From Dysgonamonadaceae bacterium (lineage in GTDB: Bacteria > Bacteroidota > Bacteroidia > Bacteroidales > Azobacteroidaceae): a DNA stretch of 64,000 bases. Both the position numbers and the translations under genes were made by a program. The notes under the pieces are model-generated. The model was not told the DNA's origin, made no database searches, and worked only from the letters and a program-made list of their open reading frames with translations. Shown here piece after piece: positions 10,861-20,473 of the stretch; within the stretch, counting starts at the first letter, position 1; every line of letters starts with the position of its first letter. Location: positions 1-64,000 of the forward strand of contig JAIRVZ010000092.1 of NCBI GenBank assembly GCA_031253625.1. The letters are read 5' to 3'.

Positions 10861-11991
10861 ATGAAGATACAACAAGTTGATTTAACGACACAATATCTCC
10901 GTATTCAGAAAGAAATGGATGAGGCTGTCCTGCAATGTATCCGTTCCGGAGCGTATATTAATGGAGCGGAAGTAGGTATTTTTGCTCAAAATTTAGCCGG
11001 ATACACGGGAGCGCAATATGTTATTCCTTGTGCAAACGGAACAGATGCTTTGCAAATAGCTTTGATGGCGTTGGATTTGCAGCCCGGTGATGAAGTGATT
11101 GTTCCGGCATTTACATACGTTGCGTCGGCAGAAGTTATTGCTTTGCTCAAGCTTGTTCCAGTACTTGTTGATGTCGATTTCGAAACATTCAATATGGATG
11201 TTGAAAAGTTCAAAAAAGCCATAACAAATAAGACAAAAGCGGTTATCCCCGTACATTTATTCGGACAAACTTGCGATATGCAACCTATTTTAGAAATCTG
11301 CAAATTGCATAAAATAGCCGTTGTAGAAGATAATGCTCAAAGCATTGGTTCTGTTTATACTTTTTCTGACGGACAGAAATTACAGGCGGGAACAATGGGA
11401 GACATTGGTACACTTTCATTTTTTCCTGCTAAAAACTTAGGTTGTTATGGTGATGGAGGAGCAATGTTGACTAACAATGAAACATTGGCAGGCAAACTTA
11501 AAATGATTGCCTCTCATGGTCAATCCCGTAAATATTATCATGATGTAGTGGGATGCAATTCTCGTTTAGATACATTGCAAGCTGCTATTTTAAATGTGAA
11601 ATTGAAATATTTGAGCGATTTTATTGAGGCTCGTCAACAGGCAGCTACATACTATAACGAGCAGTTACAAGAGTTGTCTGGTTGTATTGTTTTGCCTGCG
11701 GTTGCTGATTATTCGACTCATGTTTATCATCAATATACCATCCGTTTAAAAGAAGGGAAAAGAGACGAGTTGAAACAATTTTTGTATGAAAAGAATATTC
11801 CTTCGATGATTTATTATCCGTTACCGCTTCATCATCAAAAAGCGTTTAAAGATATTATCCGGGTTGGGAGCGACTTGAGCCAATCGGAACAACTCTCTCA
11901 ATCGGTATTGTCGTTGCCCATGCATACGGAATTAAACAAAGAGCAACAAGATTATATTATTGACTCGATTAAGCAATTTTTTAACAGATAA
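10861..11991 (+). CDS. DegT/DnrJ/EryC1/StrS-family sugar aminotransferase
   Basis: 376 residues of the PLP-dependent sugar aminotransferase family. The PLP lysine lies in [16 protein letters not shown], with the upstream HLFGQTCDM and [11 protein letters not shown] segments of the cofactor pocket. These enzymes put an amino group onto nucleotide-linked keto-sugars, usually with glutamate. The next gene is a WbpD/WlbB-like N-acetyltransferase, so the pair probably makes a UDP-linked 3-acetamido (or 4-acetamido) sugar for a surface polysaccharide. Closest functional match: WbpE/WlbC type. No other pathway genes are in the window. Confidence 0.9.
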   Translation: MKIQQVDLTTQYLRIQKEMDEAVLQCIRSGAYINGAEVGIFAQNLAGYTGAQYVIPCANGTDALQIALMALDLQPGDEVIVPAFTYVASAEVIALLKLVPVLVDVDFETFNMDVEKFKKAITNKTKAVIPVHLFGQTCDMQPILEICKLHKIAVVEDNAQSIGSVYTFSDGQKLQAGTMGDIGTLSFFPAKNLGCYGDGGAMLTNNETLAGKLKMIASHGQSRKYYHDVVGCNSRLDTLQAAILNVKLKYLSDFIEARQQAATYYNEQLQELSGCIVLPAVADYSTHVYHQYTIRLKEGKRDELKQFLYEKNIPSMIYYPLPLHHQKAFKDIIRVGSDLSQSEQLSQSVLSLPMHTELNKEQQDYIIDSIKQFFNR

Positions 11992-12001
11992 ATTTTATCC
12001 G

Positions 12002-12577
12002 ATGATTTCAATTCAAATTCATCCTACAGCGGTTGTCGACGAAGGTTGTCAAATCGGAAATGGAACAAAGATTTGGCATTTCTCGCACATAATGACGAAG
12101 GCAGTTATTGGAAATAATTGCAATATCGGTCAGAATGTTGTTGTTTCTCCGGAGGTGGTGTTAGGCAATAACGTGAAAGTACAAAATAATGTATCTATTT
12201 ACACAGGTGTTTTGTGCGAAGATGATGTATTTCTCGGCCCTTCCTGTGTATTCACTAATGTTGTTAATCCCCGGAGTTTCATTTCCCGGAAAGAAGAATA
12301 CAAGCAAACCTTAGTAAAAAAAGGGGCAAGTATAGGAGCCAATGCTACCATTATTTGCGGATGCACTATCGGTGAATATGCAATGATTGGTGCAGGTGCT
12401 GTCGTAACCAAAGATGTTGCTCCGTATGCTTTAATCGTTGGAAATCCCGGACAACAAATCGGGTGGATAAGTCAATCGGGATACCGGTTGGATTTTGATT
12501 CCAATGGCATTGCTGTTTGTGAAGAAAGTGGAGAAAAATACAGATTCCAAGATGGCAAAGTGCACAGAATGGAATAA
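12002..12577 (+). CDS. Left-handed beta-helix N-acetyltransferase (WbpD/WlbB-like)
   Basis: 191 residues from the ATG at 12002; the ORF track starts at an in-frame TTG inside the preceding gene. Hexapeptide repeats ([45 protein letters not shown]) build a left-handed beta-helix trimer. [20 protein letters not shown] is typical of UDP-amino-sugar N-acetyltransferases that use acetyl-CoA. It starts 10 bp after the aminotransferase and would acetylate its product. A strong bidirectional terminator follows. Confidence 0.88.
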   Translation: MISIQIHPTAVVDEGCQIGNGTKIWHFSHIMTKAVIGNNCNIGQNVVVSPEVVLGNNVKVQNNVSIYTGVLCEDDVFLGPSCVFTNVVNPRSFISRKEEYKQTLVKKGASIGANATIICGCTIGEYAMIGAGAVVTKDVAPYALIVGNPGQQIGWISQSGYRLDFDSNGIAVCEESGEKYRFQDGKVHRME

Positions 12578-12583
12578 AACAAA

Positions 12584-12618
12584 AAAACTGCCGAAAGTTT
12601 TGTTCAATCGGCAGTTTT
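12584..12618. terminator. Bidirectional intrinsic terminator
   Basis: AAAACTGCCGA and TCGGCAGTTTT form an 11-bp perfect stem around a 13-nt loop with A-rich and T-rich flanks. It serves the acetyltransferase operon on one strand and the outer-membrane barrel gene on the other. Confidence 0.85.
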
Positions 12619-12631
12619 GTTATTGACTTAG

Positions 12632-13408
12632 TTAAAAATAAATCTTAAGTCCTAAAGAAAAATCTAAACGAGAATAATTATTATCTCCCTTGTCAACAAA
12701 TTCTTCCGTTTCTTTTTTGGAAGTCTTTACTTTTACCTCATTAAATGAAAGATAATAATAGCCGATGTCGAATCCTAAGGCAATATTTTTATTCAGTAGA
12801 TATTCTATACCTAATCCGCCAAAAGCACCAAAAGTATTACCTTTACTTAATGTCCGAAAAGGGAAATCTTTAGGAGGATACATACTGTAACCATCATAAA
12901 AATAGCCATCCAAATTCAATTCTCCTCTGTAATGAGCATAACCACCCGATAGTGTTAACGAATATGCGAAAGGAGAATCTCCAATAAATGAACGGATATG
13001 AACAGAAGGACCTACAAAATGAACGTAATCAGTAGCTTTGGTTTCTAATGCCAAATTTGAGAAACCTGAAGTCCCCGAAACATTCAAATGCTTTTCCAGA
13101 TTTCCATTAGCGGTGAAGAATGAATATTTTATTCCCAATCCTACATTTTTATTGATGAGATAATGAATATCGGCACCGCCTTGTATCCCATTTTTGAGGT
13201 CATTAGACATCTCCTTTACTATTTTATCTATTGTTTCACCAAATCCTGTTGCAGTCACTGTATTTTTTTCTGCAGAAGTTAAATATCCTAAACCTCCGGA
13301 AACGTTCAGTCGCCACTTGGCAGCAAATTCATTATCCTGAGCATAGCTGTTACCGGAATAGCAGATTAATAGTGATAGCAATAAACTGCTGAAAAGAAAC
13401 TGTTTCAT
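12632..13408 (-). CDS. Outer-membrane beta-barrel protein
   Basis: 258 residues from the ATG at 13408, where a signal peptide begins (MKQFLFSSLLLSLLICYSGN then SYAQ); the longer ORF-track start lacks support. The mature part has repeating amphipathic strands and ends in LGLKIYF, a C-terminal aromatic residue as in many barrels. It resembles small porin-like or OmpW-like proteins. It lies behind the hexuronate transporter but nothing in it suggests a role in uronate use. Confidence 0.7.
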   Translation of the reverse strand: MKQFLFSSLLLSLLICYSGNSYAQDNEFAAKWRLNVSGGLGYLTSAEKNTVTATGFGETIDKIVKEMSNDLKNGIQGGADIHYLINKNVGLGIKYSFFTANGNLEKHLNVSGTSGFSNLALETKATDYVHFVGPSVHIRSFIGDSPFAYSLTLSGGYAHYRGELNLDGYFYDGYSMYPPKDFPFRTLSKGNTFGAFGGLGIEYLLNKNIALGFDIGYYYLSFNEVKVKTSKKETEEFVDKGDNNYSRLDFSLGLKIYF

Positions 13409-13463
13409 AATACTAAGTGTTAATAATTTATATTGTGCGAATATAGAACATTTTTTAAACATA

Positions 13464-14993
13464 TTATGCTTTAATCAGCTTGTATTTCGGAACCAATGTT
13501 TTCATTACCGACCAACCGATAAGGTAAGCCACAGCACAGAAACAGAACATGATAAAATATCCGGCAGGTTTGCCTTCAAATCCTAAAAATTGCATGGGCA
13601 TTCTCACATATTCCGCACCTTTTTCAAGAAGTTCTTTTGTCATTTCTACCACTTTCCCATCTACAATTGTGGTTCCTGATGCATAAGTAAACAGTTTACC
13701 GGCAGAAAACTGAAGAAAGAAAGAACCCAATCCACCTGCCATACCACCTATGCCAATAACCGTTGCTACTGCTCCTTTGGGGAACATATCACCGATGGTG
13801 TTAAAGAGGTTTGCGCTCCATGATTGATGCGCTGCGCCTGCCAAAGCAATAAGGATGACAGGAAGCCATGCAGCATTTTGCCCCAACGAAGGCTCAAAAT
13901 AGTTTGCCAAAGGCTGAACAACGAGTACCAAAAGTGGAACAAAGGCAAATATAAGCATTGCTTTCATACGCGCCGCATAAGGATTTTGTCCCGAACGATT
14001 GATAAATATAGTAGGTAATTTTCCCCCATAAATCGAAAGGAAAGTAACTATGGCATAAAGCGTGAAAATCAGCACTTGTCCAAGTCCCTGTGTTGTCTTG
14101 ATGTCAAATTGTGCTCTGAGATAAAGAGGAACCCAAAATAGGAAGAACCACCATACACCGTCGGTCATAAATTTCCCGAAAGCAAACGACCATGTTTGTT
14201 TATATTTGAAACATTGTCCCCACGAAAGCTTTTTCTCGTTTTCTTGCTCTGTTTTTATTACTTTTTCTTCCGCTTTGTCTTGCTCAATATACTCAAGTTC
14301 TACTTCATTTACACGTTCGCTTTTAGAGGGTTCATCATAGAGGAAAACCCAGAAACCCATCCAAATGAAACCTAAAGCTCCGATAATAATAAATGCCATT
14401 TCCCAGCCGAATGCCTTTGCCAAAGGAGGAATAGCAAACGGTGCCGCCAATGCGCCTACAGATGCACCGGCATTCCAAATGGAAGTAGCAAAAGCACGGT
14501 CCTTCTTTGGAAAATATTCGGTAGTAGTTTTAATAGCAGCAGGGAAATTACCCGATTCTCCCAAAGCCAATATACAACGTGCTACGATAAATGTCCACAG
14601 ACCTACGGTAGATATTACAAGCGCTACATCTCCGGTAGCTTTAGCAAGTTCAGCGGCACTTCCAAGTCCTACCCACCATTCTGTGACAACTCCGCAAAAA
14701 GCATGCAAACATGCACCTACCGACCATACACCGATAGCCCAAAGGAATCCTTTTTTAGTTCCCAGCCAATCCACTAAACGACCTGCAAACAGATAACACA
14801 CGGCATAAAACAGCGAAAATATAGCTGTAATCAAACCGTATACTTTATCGTCAAAATGGAATTCCGGCCTGATGAATTCATCCCAAGTGAGCGTAAGCAC
14901 CTGCCGGTCGAGATAGTTAATCGTGATGGTGGCGAAAAGTAAAATTACAATCGTCCATCTGAAATTAGTCATTTTCTGATTAGTTTTGTTCAT
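13464..14993 (-). CDS. exuT: MFS hexuronate transporter (ExuT-like, ACS family)
   Basis: 509 residues, about 12 membrane helices. It has the anion:cation symporter hallmarks (NYLDRQVLTLTWDEFIRPEF, GRLVDWLGTKKGF) and the ALGESGNFPAAIKTTTEYFP segment shared with hexuronate transporters. It should import galacturonate or glucuronate with protons. It is the last uronate gene on the minus strand, 36 bp after the aldolase gene. Operon context supports the substrate assignment. Confidence 0.88.
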   Translation of the reverse strand: MNKTNQKMTNFRWTIVILLFATITINYLDRQVLTLTWDEFIRPEFHFDDKVYGLITAIFSLFYAVCYLFAGRLVDWLGTKKGFLWAIGVWSVGACLHAFCGVVTEWWVGLGSAAELAKATGDVALVISTVGLWTFIVARCILALGESGNFPAAIKTTTEYFPKKDRAFATSIWNAGASVGALAAPFAIPPLAKAFGWEMAFIIIGALGFIWMGFWVFLYDEPSKSERVNEVELEYIEQDKAEEKVIKTEQENEKKLSWGQCFKYKQTWSFAFGKFMTDGVWWFFLFWVPLYLRAQFDIKTTQGLGQVLIFTLYAIVTFLSIYGGKLPTIFINRSGQNPYAARMKAMLIFAFVPLLVLVVQPLANYFEPSLGQNAAWLPVILIALAGAAHQSWSANLFNTIGDMFPKGAVATVIGIGGMAGGLGSFFLQFSAGKLFTYASGTTIVDGKVVEMTKELLEKGAEYVRMPMQFLGFEGKPAGYFIMFCFCAVAYLIGWSVMKTLVPKYKLIKA

Positions 14994-15029
14994 GATATTA
15001 AATATTAATGATAATTGACTTAACAGTAA

Positions 15030-15698
15030 TTATTTACGAACTTGATTGATAATTGCAAATACATTTTTACACAGTTGCGTAATTTTTCCCCATTCTTTAG
15101 CAGCCAACACATCGGCAGGAAAAAGATTGGAACCCATGCCTACGCAAGTAACTCCCGCATCGAACCATGATTTCAGATTCGCCTCTTCGGGTTTAACGCC
15201 TCCGGTTACCATCAGCATAGACCAAGGCATCGGTGCTTTCAGTCCTTTTACAAAGTTAGGTCCTAAAACGTCGCCCGGAAATACTTTGCAAATATCGCAT
15301 CCCATTTCTTGAGCAAAACCAACTTCCGAAACAGAACCACATCCGGGAGAGTAAGGAATAAGCCTCCTGTTAGCTACTTTAGCAATTTCGGGGTTAAACA
15401 AAGGCCCGACGATAAAATTGGCTCCCAACTGAATATAGAGCGCAGCGGTTGGCGCATCTACAATAGAGCCTATACCCATAATCATTTCGGGACATTCTTT
15501 AGCCGCAAATTTTACTAATTCTCCGAAAACTTCGTGAGCAAATTCGCCTCTGTTTGTAAATTCAAAGGCTCTCACACCACCTTCGTAGCAGGCTTTCACT
15601 ACATTTTTTGCAATTTCTACATCTTTATTGTAGAAAACAGGAACCATTCCTGTGGTCGCCATAGCGTTTAAAACTTGTATTTTATTAAATCGTGCCAT
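15030..15698 (-). CDS. eda: 2-keto-3-deoxy-6-phosphogluconate aldolase
   Basis: 222 residues of a class I aldolase. The Schiff-base lysine lies in [13 protein letters not shown], and EFTNRGEF and IGSIVDAP carry the substrate-binding Glu/Arg and nearby residues. It splits KDPG into pyruvate and glyceraldehyde-3-phosphate, the last step after KdgK. The four-helix-bundle insertion element lies directly upstream, between it and kduD, and may have altered cotranscription. Confidence 0.93.
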   Translation of the reverse strand: MARFNKIQVLNAMATTGMVPVFYNKDVEIAKNVVKACYEGGVRAFEFTNRGEFAHEVFGELVKFAAKECPEMIMGIGSIVDAPTAALYIQLGANFIVGPLFNPEIAKVANRRLIPYSPGCGSVSEVGFAQEMGCDICKVFPGDVLGPNFVKGLKAPMPWSMLMVTGGVKPEEANLKSWFDAGVTCVGMGSNLFPADVLAAKEWGKITQLCKNVFAIINQVRK

Positions 15699-15711
15699 AA
15701 TTTATTTTTTA

Positions 15712-15746
15712 TAAGTGAAAAACGAAAAGTGAAAAGTGAAAAATTA
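15712..15746 (+). repeat. Left 35-bp inverted repeat of the four-helix-bundle element
   Basis: TAAGTGAAAAACGAAAAGTG followed by AAAAGTGAAAAATTA pattern; it is an exact reverse complement of 16118-16152. Internally it is made of GTGAAAA and CGAAAA units. The stop codon of the ancestral four-helix-bundle gene falls within it. Confidence 0.85.
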
Positions 15747-16110
15747 TTTTTTGTCTTTTTTATTATTTTCTTTAGCGGTCTTAATAGAAGATACTAAGAT
15801 ATAGATTAATTCAGAGCAGTCTGAAGTACATAGAATCATCAATATATTTAGTATCAAATAATAGAGAAATCCAATAATCAGATTCATTAGCCTCTTTAAG
15901 AGAGATACTCAATTTATGGATAAAATCATCTTTGCTTTGTCCAAATTCAGCTTCTCTGATTAAGGCTCCAATTGCGGTTCCACTGCGAAGCACTTGTTTA
16001 GAAAGCACATACTCGCTTTTTTCTTTTTGTAAGTATTGAGCCAATTTAACTACTCTAATAGCAAAAGAATAACTTTTTGTTTTCAGTATAGAATCTGTCT
16101 TATTATACAT
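15744..16110 (-). pseudogene. Frameshifted four-helix-bundle (23S rRNA intervening-sequence type) gene
   Basis: The ORF encodes MYNKTDSILKTKSYSFAIRV..., the four-helix-bundle family known from 23S rRNA intervening sequences, including SGTAIGALIREAEFGQSKDD and ANESDYWISLL. It stops early after DDSMYFRLL. In another frame the expected C-terminal helix continues (DCSELIYILVSSIKTAKENN) and ends at 15744. The break lies near 15811-15820 and looks like a small deletion. Whole-gene length would be about 120 residues, normal for the family. It lies precisely between two 35-bp inverted repeats. Confidence 0.8.
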
Positions 16111-16117
16111 AAAATCT

Positions 16118-16152
16118 TAATTTTTCACTTTTCACTTTTCGTTTTTCACTTA
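16118..16152 (-). repeat. Right 35-bp inverted repeat of the four-helix-bundle element
   Basis: Exact reverse complement of 15712-15746. Its outer TAA (16150-16152 on the minus strand) is also the stop codon of kduD, so the element abuts the end of that gene exactly. Confidence 0.85.
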
Positions 16153-16932
16153 TTTAGGTTGTTTGCCAATATAAGCCAAAATTCCTCCATCTACATAAAG
16201 GATGTGACCATTTACGAAATCAGATGCTGCGGATGCCAAGAACACTGCCGGGCCTTGCAAATCGTCAGTTGTCCCCCAACGGCCGGCCGGAGTTTTGGCA
16301 ATGATAAAATCATTGAAAGGATGTCCGGGCTCACGCAAAGGGGCCGTTTGAGGCGTTGCAATGTAACCGGGGCCAATGCCGTTTACTTGGATATTGTGTT
16401 CTGCCCATTCGCAAGCCAAGTTTTTAGTAAGCATTTTCAAACCTCCTTTAGCTGCGGCATAAGCAGAAACGGTTTCGCGACCCAATTCGCTCATCATAGA
16501 ACAAATATTGATAATTTTACCTCCACCGTTTTCGATCATTCCGGGAGCAACAGCTTTAGAAACGATGAATGGTCCAACCAAGTCTATATCAATAACCTGA
16601 CGGAAATCTTTAGCAGTCATTTCAATTGCAGGAATACGTTTAATGATTCCGGCATTGTTTACGAGAATATCGACAGTACCGACTTCCAACGCAATCCGGG
16701 CAACCATTTCGTAGACTTGTTCTTCGTTGGTTACGTCGCAAACATATCCATGTGCTTTGATTCCTTCCTCTTTATAGGCTGCAATGCCTTTTTGTACTAA
16801 TTCGGCATTGATGTCGTTGAAGACAATCGTTGCGCCTGCACCGTGAAGTGCTTCGGCAATAGCCATTCCGATACCATAAGAGGCACCGGTTATCAAGGCT
16901 ACTTTTCCTTTTAATGAAAATTGATTAAGCAT
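16150..16932 (-). CDS. kduD: KduD-like 2-deoxy-D-gluconate 3-dehydrogenase (SDR family)
   Basis: 260 residues of a classical short-chain dehydrogenase: nucleotide motif TGASYGIGMA, NNAG, catalytic Ser in ICSMMSE and YxxxK in SAYAAAKGG. Beside kduI it should convert 3-deoxy-D-glycero-2,5-hexodiulosonate to 2-keto-3-deoxygluconate with NAD(P)H, the step after KduI in breakdown of unsaturated uronates. Some databases call the same family gluconate 5-dehydrogenase; the neighbours favour KduD. Its stop codon is provided by the inserted inverted repeat. Confidence 0.85.
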   Translation of the reverse strand: MLNQFSLKGKVALITGASYGIGMAIAEALHGAGATIVFNDINAELVQKGIAAYKEEGIKAHGYVCDVTNEEQVYEMVARIALEVGTVDILVNNAGIIKRIPAIEMTAKDFRQVIDIDLVGPFIVSKAVAPGMIENGGGKIINICSMMSELGRETVSAYAAAKGGLKMLTKNLACEWAEHNIQVNGIGPGYIATPQTAPLREPGHPFNDFIIAKTPAGRWGTTDDLQGPAVFLASAASDFVNGHILYVDGGILAYIGKQPK

Positions 16933-16980
16933 ATTTTCGAGTTATTATTAATTTTATTTCAACAAATTTGTGCGTCAGCT

Positions 16981-17002
16981 ATCCTCCTTTGGAGGGGGAT
17001 AA
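16981..17002. repeat. Short hairpin between kduD and kdgK
   Basis: ATCCTCC TTT GGAGGGGGAT is a small GC-rich dyad in the 83-bp gap between two cotranscribed genes. It could stabilise or attenuate the mRNA; no T-run follows, so it is not a clear terminator. Confidence 0.35.
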
Positions 17003-17015
17003 GGGCGTACAATAA

Positions 17016-18056
17016 TTATCTTGAAACCCTTCCCGAACCGTCACCACCCATCAGGCTTTCTACTTCGGAAACAGAAACGAGGTTGAAATCGCCATAAATG
17101 GTATGTTTCAAGCAGGAGGCAGCAACTGCAAATTCCAATGCTTTTTGGTCGTTGGAAGGATAAGAAATCAATCCGTAAATCAGTCCACCCATAAAAGAGT
17201 CGCCACCACCTACGCGGTCAACAATATGGGTAATATCATAACGTTTGGATTGATATAATTTTCCGTCGGCATACAAGCAACCGCCCCAAGTGTTGTGGTT
17301 GGCATTGATTGAGCCACGCAAAGTGATGATTACTTTTTTCGCACGAGGGAATTTTTTCATCATCTGTACGCAAACCGATTCAAATTCAGCGGCATCGACT
17401 TCTCCGCCTGTGTGAGCAACATCGAATCCTTTGGGTTTGATGCCGAAAACTTTTTCAGCATCTTCTTCATTTCCAAGGATCACATCGCAACCTTCTACCA
17501 AAGCAGGCATAACTTCAGATGCCGATTTGCCGTATTTCCAAAGATTTTTGCGATAATTCAAATCTGTAGAAACCATTACACCCATTTCGTTGGCAATTTT
17601 AATGGCCTCCAAACAAGCATCGGCAGCACCTTGCGAAAGTGCAGGAGTAATACCGGTCCAATGGAACCACTGTGCATCTTTGAAGATTTCTCGCCAGTTT
17701 ACCATACCCGGTTGAATTTCAGCGATAGAAGAGTCAGCACGATCGTAAACCACTTTCGATGCACGAGCAACTGCACCTGTTTCAAGGAAATAAATACCTA
17801 CGCGATTGCCTCCGCGAATGATATTGTTTACTCCAACATTATATTTACGCAAATCGGAAATACACCATTCTGCAATGTCGTTTTTAGGCAAACGGGTTAC
17901 AAAATCAGTCGGGATGCCATAGTTTGACAACGACACGGCAACATTGGCCTCTCCTCCACCAAATGTGGCATTTAGATTGTTTGACTGAATAAATCTTTGA
18001 TAACCGGGAGTTGCCAAACGGAGCATAATCTCCCCAAAAGTTACAACTTTTTTCAT
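17016..18056 (-). CDS. kdgK: 2-keto-3-deoxygluconate kinase (PfkB family)
   Basis: 346 residues of the ribokinase/PfkB fold: N-terminal substrate motif FGGGEANVAVSLSNYG and C-terminal signature VDRVGGGDSFMGGLIYG with the catalytic Asp. It phosphorylates KDG to KDPG for the aldolase. It follows uxaC with no gap (18056/18057), so both are cotranscribed. The C-terminus (MGGDGSGRVSR) is glycine-rich and may be slightly extended. Confidence 0.92.
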   Translation of the reverse strand: MKKVVTFGEIMLRLATPGYQRFIQSNNLNATFGGGEANVAVSLSNYGIPTDFVTRLPKNDIAEWCISDLRKYNVGVNNIIRGGNRVGIYFLETGAVARASKVVYDRADSSIAEIQPGMVNWREIFKDAQWFHWTGITPALSQGAADACLEAIKIANEMGVMVSTDLNYRKNLWKYGKSASEVMPALVEGCDVILGNEEDAEKVFGIKPKGFDVAHTGGEVDAAEFESVCVQMMKKFPRAKKVIITLRGSINANHNTWGGCLYADGKLYQSKRYDITHIVDRVGGGDSFMGGLIYGLISYPSNDQKALEFAVAASCLKHTIYGDFNLVSVSEVESLMGGDGSGRVSR

Positions 18057-19463
18057 TTAGAAATTAAAGAAATTTTTAGCATTATAATAAGATACATTTT
18101 CTACTAATTTGCCGATAAATGTCAATTCGGATACTGGTAATAAACCTTGTTCCACATCATTTCCAATCAGATTACAAAGAATACGACGGAAATATTCGTG
18201 ACGCGGATAAGAGATAAAACTGCGCGAGTCGGTCAACATGCCTACAAAACGACTCAGCAAACCAAGAACCGACAACGAATTCATTTGTGCCTCCATTCCA
18301 GTTTTTTGGTCTAAGAACCACCAACCCGAACCGAATTGAATTTTTCCGGCCACCGAACCGTCTTGAAAGTTTCCAATCATCGTAGCAATCAACTCGTTGT
18401 CGCGAGGATTGAGATTATAAATAATTGTTTTTGTCAGTTTATTTTCCGTATCCAAGCGATTCAGGAATTTCGACATGTTTTTCGCAACTGTGAAATCTCC
18501 GATAGAATCAAAACCGGTATCTGCTCCTAATTGTTTGAACAGGCGAGTATTGTTGTTACGGATAGTTCCGTAGTGAAGTTGTTGTGTCCAACCTTTTTCC
18601 CAATCCATAACGGCAAATTCAACCATCATGGCTGATTTGAATTTCAGGATTTCTTCGTTCGACAATTTTTTGCCGCCATACACTTTATTGAATATCGCTT
18701 CAATTTCTGCTTCGGTATAATCTTCTGCATAAAATTCTTCGATTCCGTGGTCGGATAATTTACATCCTACCGATGCGAAGAAATCGTGACGCACGCGAAG
18801 TGCTTGTAACAAATCGGCAAAATTACTGATGGAAACACCCGAAGCTTCGGATAATTTCTCAACGTAAGCGCGGAAATCGGCAGGGATTTCTACCGCCATC
18901 GCTTTATCCGGACGCCAAGTAGGAAGTACTTTTACGCTGAATCCTTCGTTTTTCAATGCAATATGATGTTCCAAAGAATCTACAGGGTCGTCAGTCGTGC
19001 AAACAGACTCCACGTTGTAGTGTTTCATCAAACCGCGGGCAGAAAATTCGGGAGTACGCAATTTCGCGGTACATTCGTCATAAATTTCTTTAGCTGTTTC
19101 GGGTTTAAGGACTTTAGTTACACCAAAAGCAGATTTCAATTCTAAATGTGTCCAATGATACAATGGGTTACGCATGGTGTAAGGAACTGTTTCTGCCCAT
19201 TTTTCAAATTTTTCCCAGTCGCTTGTATCTTTTCCAGTGCAAAAACGTTCGGCGACACCATTAGTACGCATGGCACGCCACTTGTAATGGTCGCCTTCCA
19301 ACCAGATTTGGCCAAGGTTATCAAACTTACGATCTTTTGCGATATGCTCCGGATTCAAATGACAATGATAGTCGATGATCGGTAATCTTTTAGAATGTTC
19401 GTGATAAAGAAATTGTGCTGTCTCCGTTTGCAAAACGAAGTTGTCGTCCATGAATGTTTTCAT
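18057..19463 (-). CDS. uxaC: Glucuronate/galacturonate isomerase
   Basis: 468 residues of the uronate isomerase family. The metal-binding IDYHCHLNPEHIA motif is near the start, followed by GDHYKWRAMRTNGV and a conserved C-terminus (SRFVGMLTDSRSFISYPRHE). It converts glucuronate to fructuronate and galacturonate to tagaturonate. The following reductase and dehydratase steps (UxaB/UxuB, UxaA/UxuA) are not in this window and must be encoded elsewhere if the pathway is complete. Confidence 0.95.
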   Translation of the reverse strand: MKTFMDDNFVLQTETAQFLYHEHSKRLPIIDYHCHLNPEHIAKDRKFDNLGQIWLEGDHYKWRAMRTNGVAERFCTGKDTSDWEKFEKWAETVPYTMRNPLYHWTHLELKSAFGVTKVLKPETAKEIYDECTAKLRTPEFSARGLMKHYNVESVCTTDDPVDSLEHHIALKNEGFSVKVLPTWRPDKAMAVEIPADFRAYVEKLSEASGVSISNFADLLQALRVRHDFFASVGCKLSDHGIEEFYAEDYTEAEIEAIFNKVYGGKKLSNEEILKFKSAMMVEFAVMDWEKGWTQQLHYGTIRNNNTRLFKQLGADTGFDSIGDFTVAKNMSKFLNRLDTENKLTKTIIYNLNPRDNELIATMIGNFQDGSVAGKIQFGSGWWFLDQKTGMEAQMNSLSVLGLLSRFVGMLTDSRSFISYPRHEYFRRILCNLIGNDVEQGLLPVSELTFIGKLVENVSYYNAKNFFNF

Positions 19464-19479
19464 ACTTATAAAAATTTTA

Positions 19480-19563
19480 TAAGTGAAAAACGAAAAGTGA
19501 AAAGTGAAAAAATATTTTTAGCGCAATTAAATTTTTCACTTTTCGTTTTTCACTTTTCACTTA
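19480..19563. repeat. Empty GTGAAAA-unit inverted-repeat element
   Basis: The left arm begins TAAGTGAAAAACGAAAAGTG, identical to the element at 15712; the right arm, read inverted, has the same units in a different order (TAAGTGAAAAGTGAAAAACG). Only about 15 bp separate the arms and no gene is present. As in the first copy, the outer TAA (19561-19563) is the stop codon of the upstream gene, kduI. It could also act as an mRNA hairpin within the operon. Confidence 0.75.
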
Positions 19564-20403
19564 TTTAAGTTTGTCTGCTGTAAATGTATCCATATCATTG
19601 TAATCTAAATTCTCGCCACACATTGCCCAAATGAAAGTATAATTACTTGTTCCGGCAGCGGAGTGAATCGACCAAGAAGGAGAAATCACAGCTTGCTCGT
19701 TGCCCATAAAAATATGGCGAGTCTCTTGTGGTTCGCCCATAAAGTGGCAAACAGCCTGTTCTGCAGGTACTTTGAAATAAAAATAAGCCTCCATACGACG
19801 AGAATGCGTATGAGGAGGCATCGTATTCCAAGCACTTCCCGGTTGAATTTCGGTCATACCCATTTGTAATTGGCAACAAGGCAATATTTCGCTCAAAATC
19901 AACTGATTCAAGATACGCTTGTTACAAGTTTCCGCAGCACCCAAATCTTTTACTCTTCTCATTTCGGAAGTGATTTTTGCCGAAGGATAAGCAACGTGAG
20001 CGGGAGAAGACGCAATATAATACTTGGCAGGATTCGCCTTATCATTACTTTTGAAAACAACTTCTTTCGCACCACGACCGACATAAAGTGCATCTTTGAA
20101 AGTCATCGGAAAATCTTTGCCATCTACCGTAACCACACCGTTGCCTTCTATACAAACTACGCCTACCTCGCGACGTTCGCAGAAATATTCGGAACGGATT
20201 AAATCGACGGTTTCTAATTTCAGAGCCTCGTTTACAGGAAGAATTCCTCCAATAATCAAGCGATCATTGTGCGTATAAGTCAATAATACTTCGTCGGCAG
20301 CAAATAATTTTTCGACTAAAAATTCTTTACGCAATTGTGTTGTGTCGTAATGTTTCACGTCGTTGGGATGCGTTCCCCAACGTTCTTCAATCGTTGTTTT
20401 CAT
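19561..20403 (-). CDS. kduI: 5-keto-4-deoxyuronate isomerase
   Basis: 280 residues of the KduI cupin family: THPNDVKHYDTTQLRKEFLV at the start, and the metal-binding MPPHTHSRRMEAYFYF and HIFMGNEQAVISPSWSIHSA segments. It isomerises 5-keto-4-deoxyuronate, released when lyases cut pectin or glycosaminoglycans, to the KduD substrate. It is the first gene of the uronate operon and is preceded by a long leader of about 60-200 bp. Confidence 0.95.
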   Translation of the reverse strand: MKTTIEERWGTHPNDVKHYDTTQLRKEFLVEKLFAADEVLLTYTHNDRLIIGGILPVNEALKLETVDLIRSEYFCERREVGVVCIEGNGVVTVDGKDFPMTFKDALYVGRGAKEVVFKSNDKANPAKYYIASSPAHVAYPSAKITSEMRRVKDLGAAETCNKRILNQLILSEILPCCQLQMGMTEIQPGSAWNTMPPHTHSRRMEAYFYFKVPAEQAVCHFMGEPQETRHIFMGNEQAVISPSWSIHSAAGTSNYTFIWAMCGENLDYNDMDTFTADKLK

Positions 20404-20465
20404 TTTTAACTTTCAACTCTCCACTTATTTAATCTTGTTAAAACTTCATCAATTACTTAGTGCGG

Positions 20466-20473
20466 CAAAGATA
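20466..20473 (-). promoter_or_regulatory. -7 element of the uronate operon
   Basis: On the minus strand this reads TATCTTTG, about 65 bp upstream of kduI. No good -33 TTTG is present, which would suit an activator-dependent promoter. Confidence 0.45.

Noticed and set aside
16036-16800. 254-residue ORF opposite kduD
   Set aside because: Lies across the inverted repeat and the kduD coding strand, so it is a shadow.
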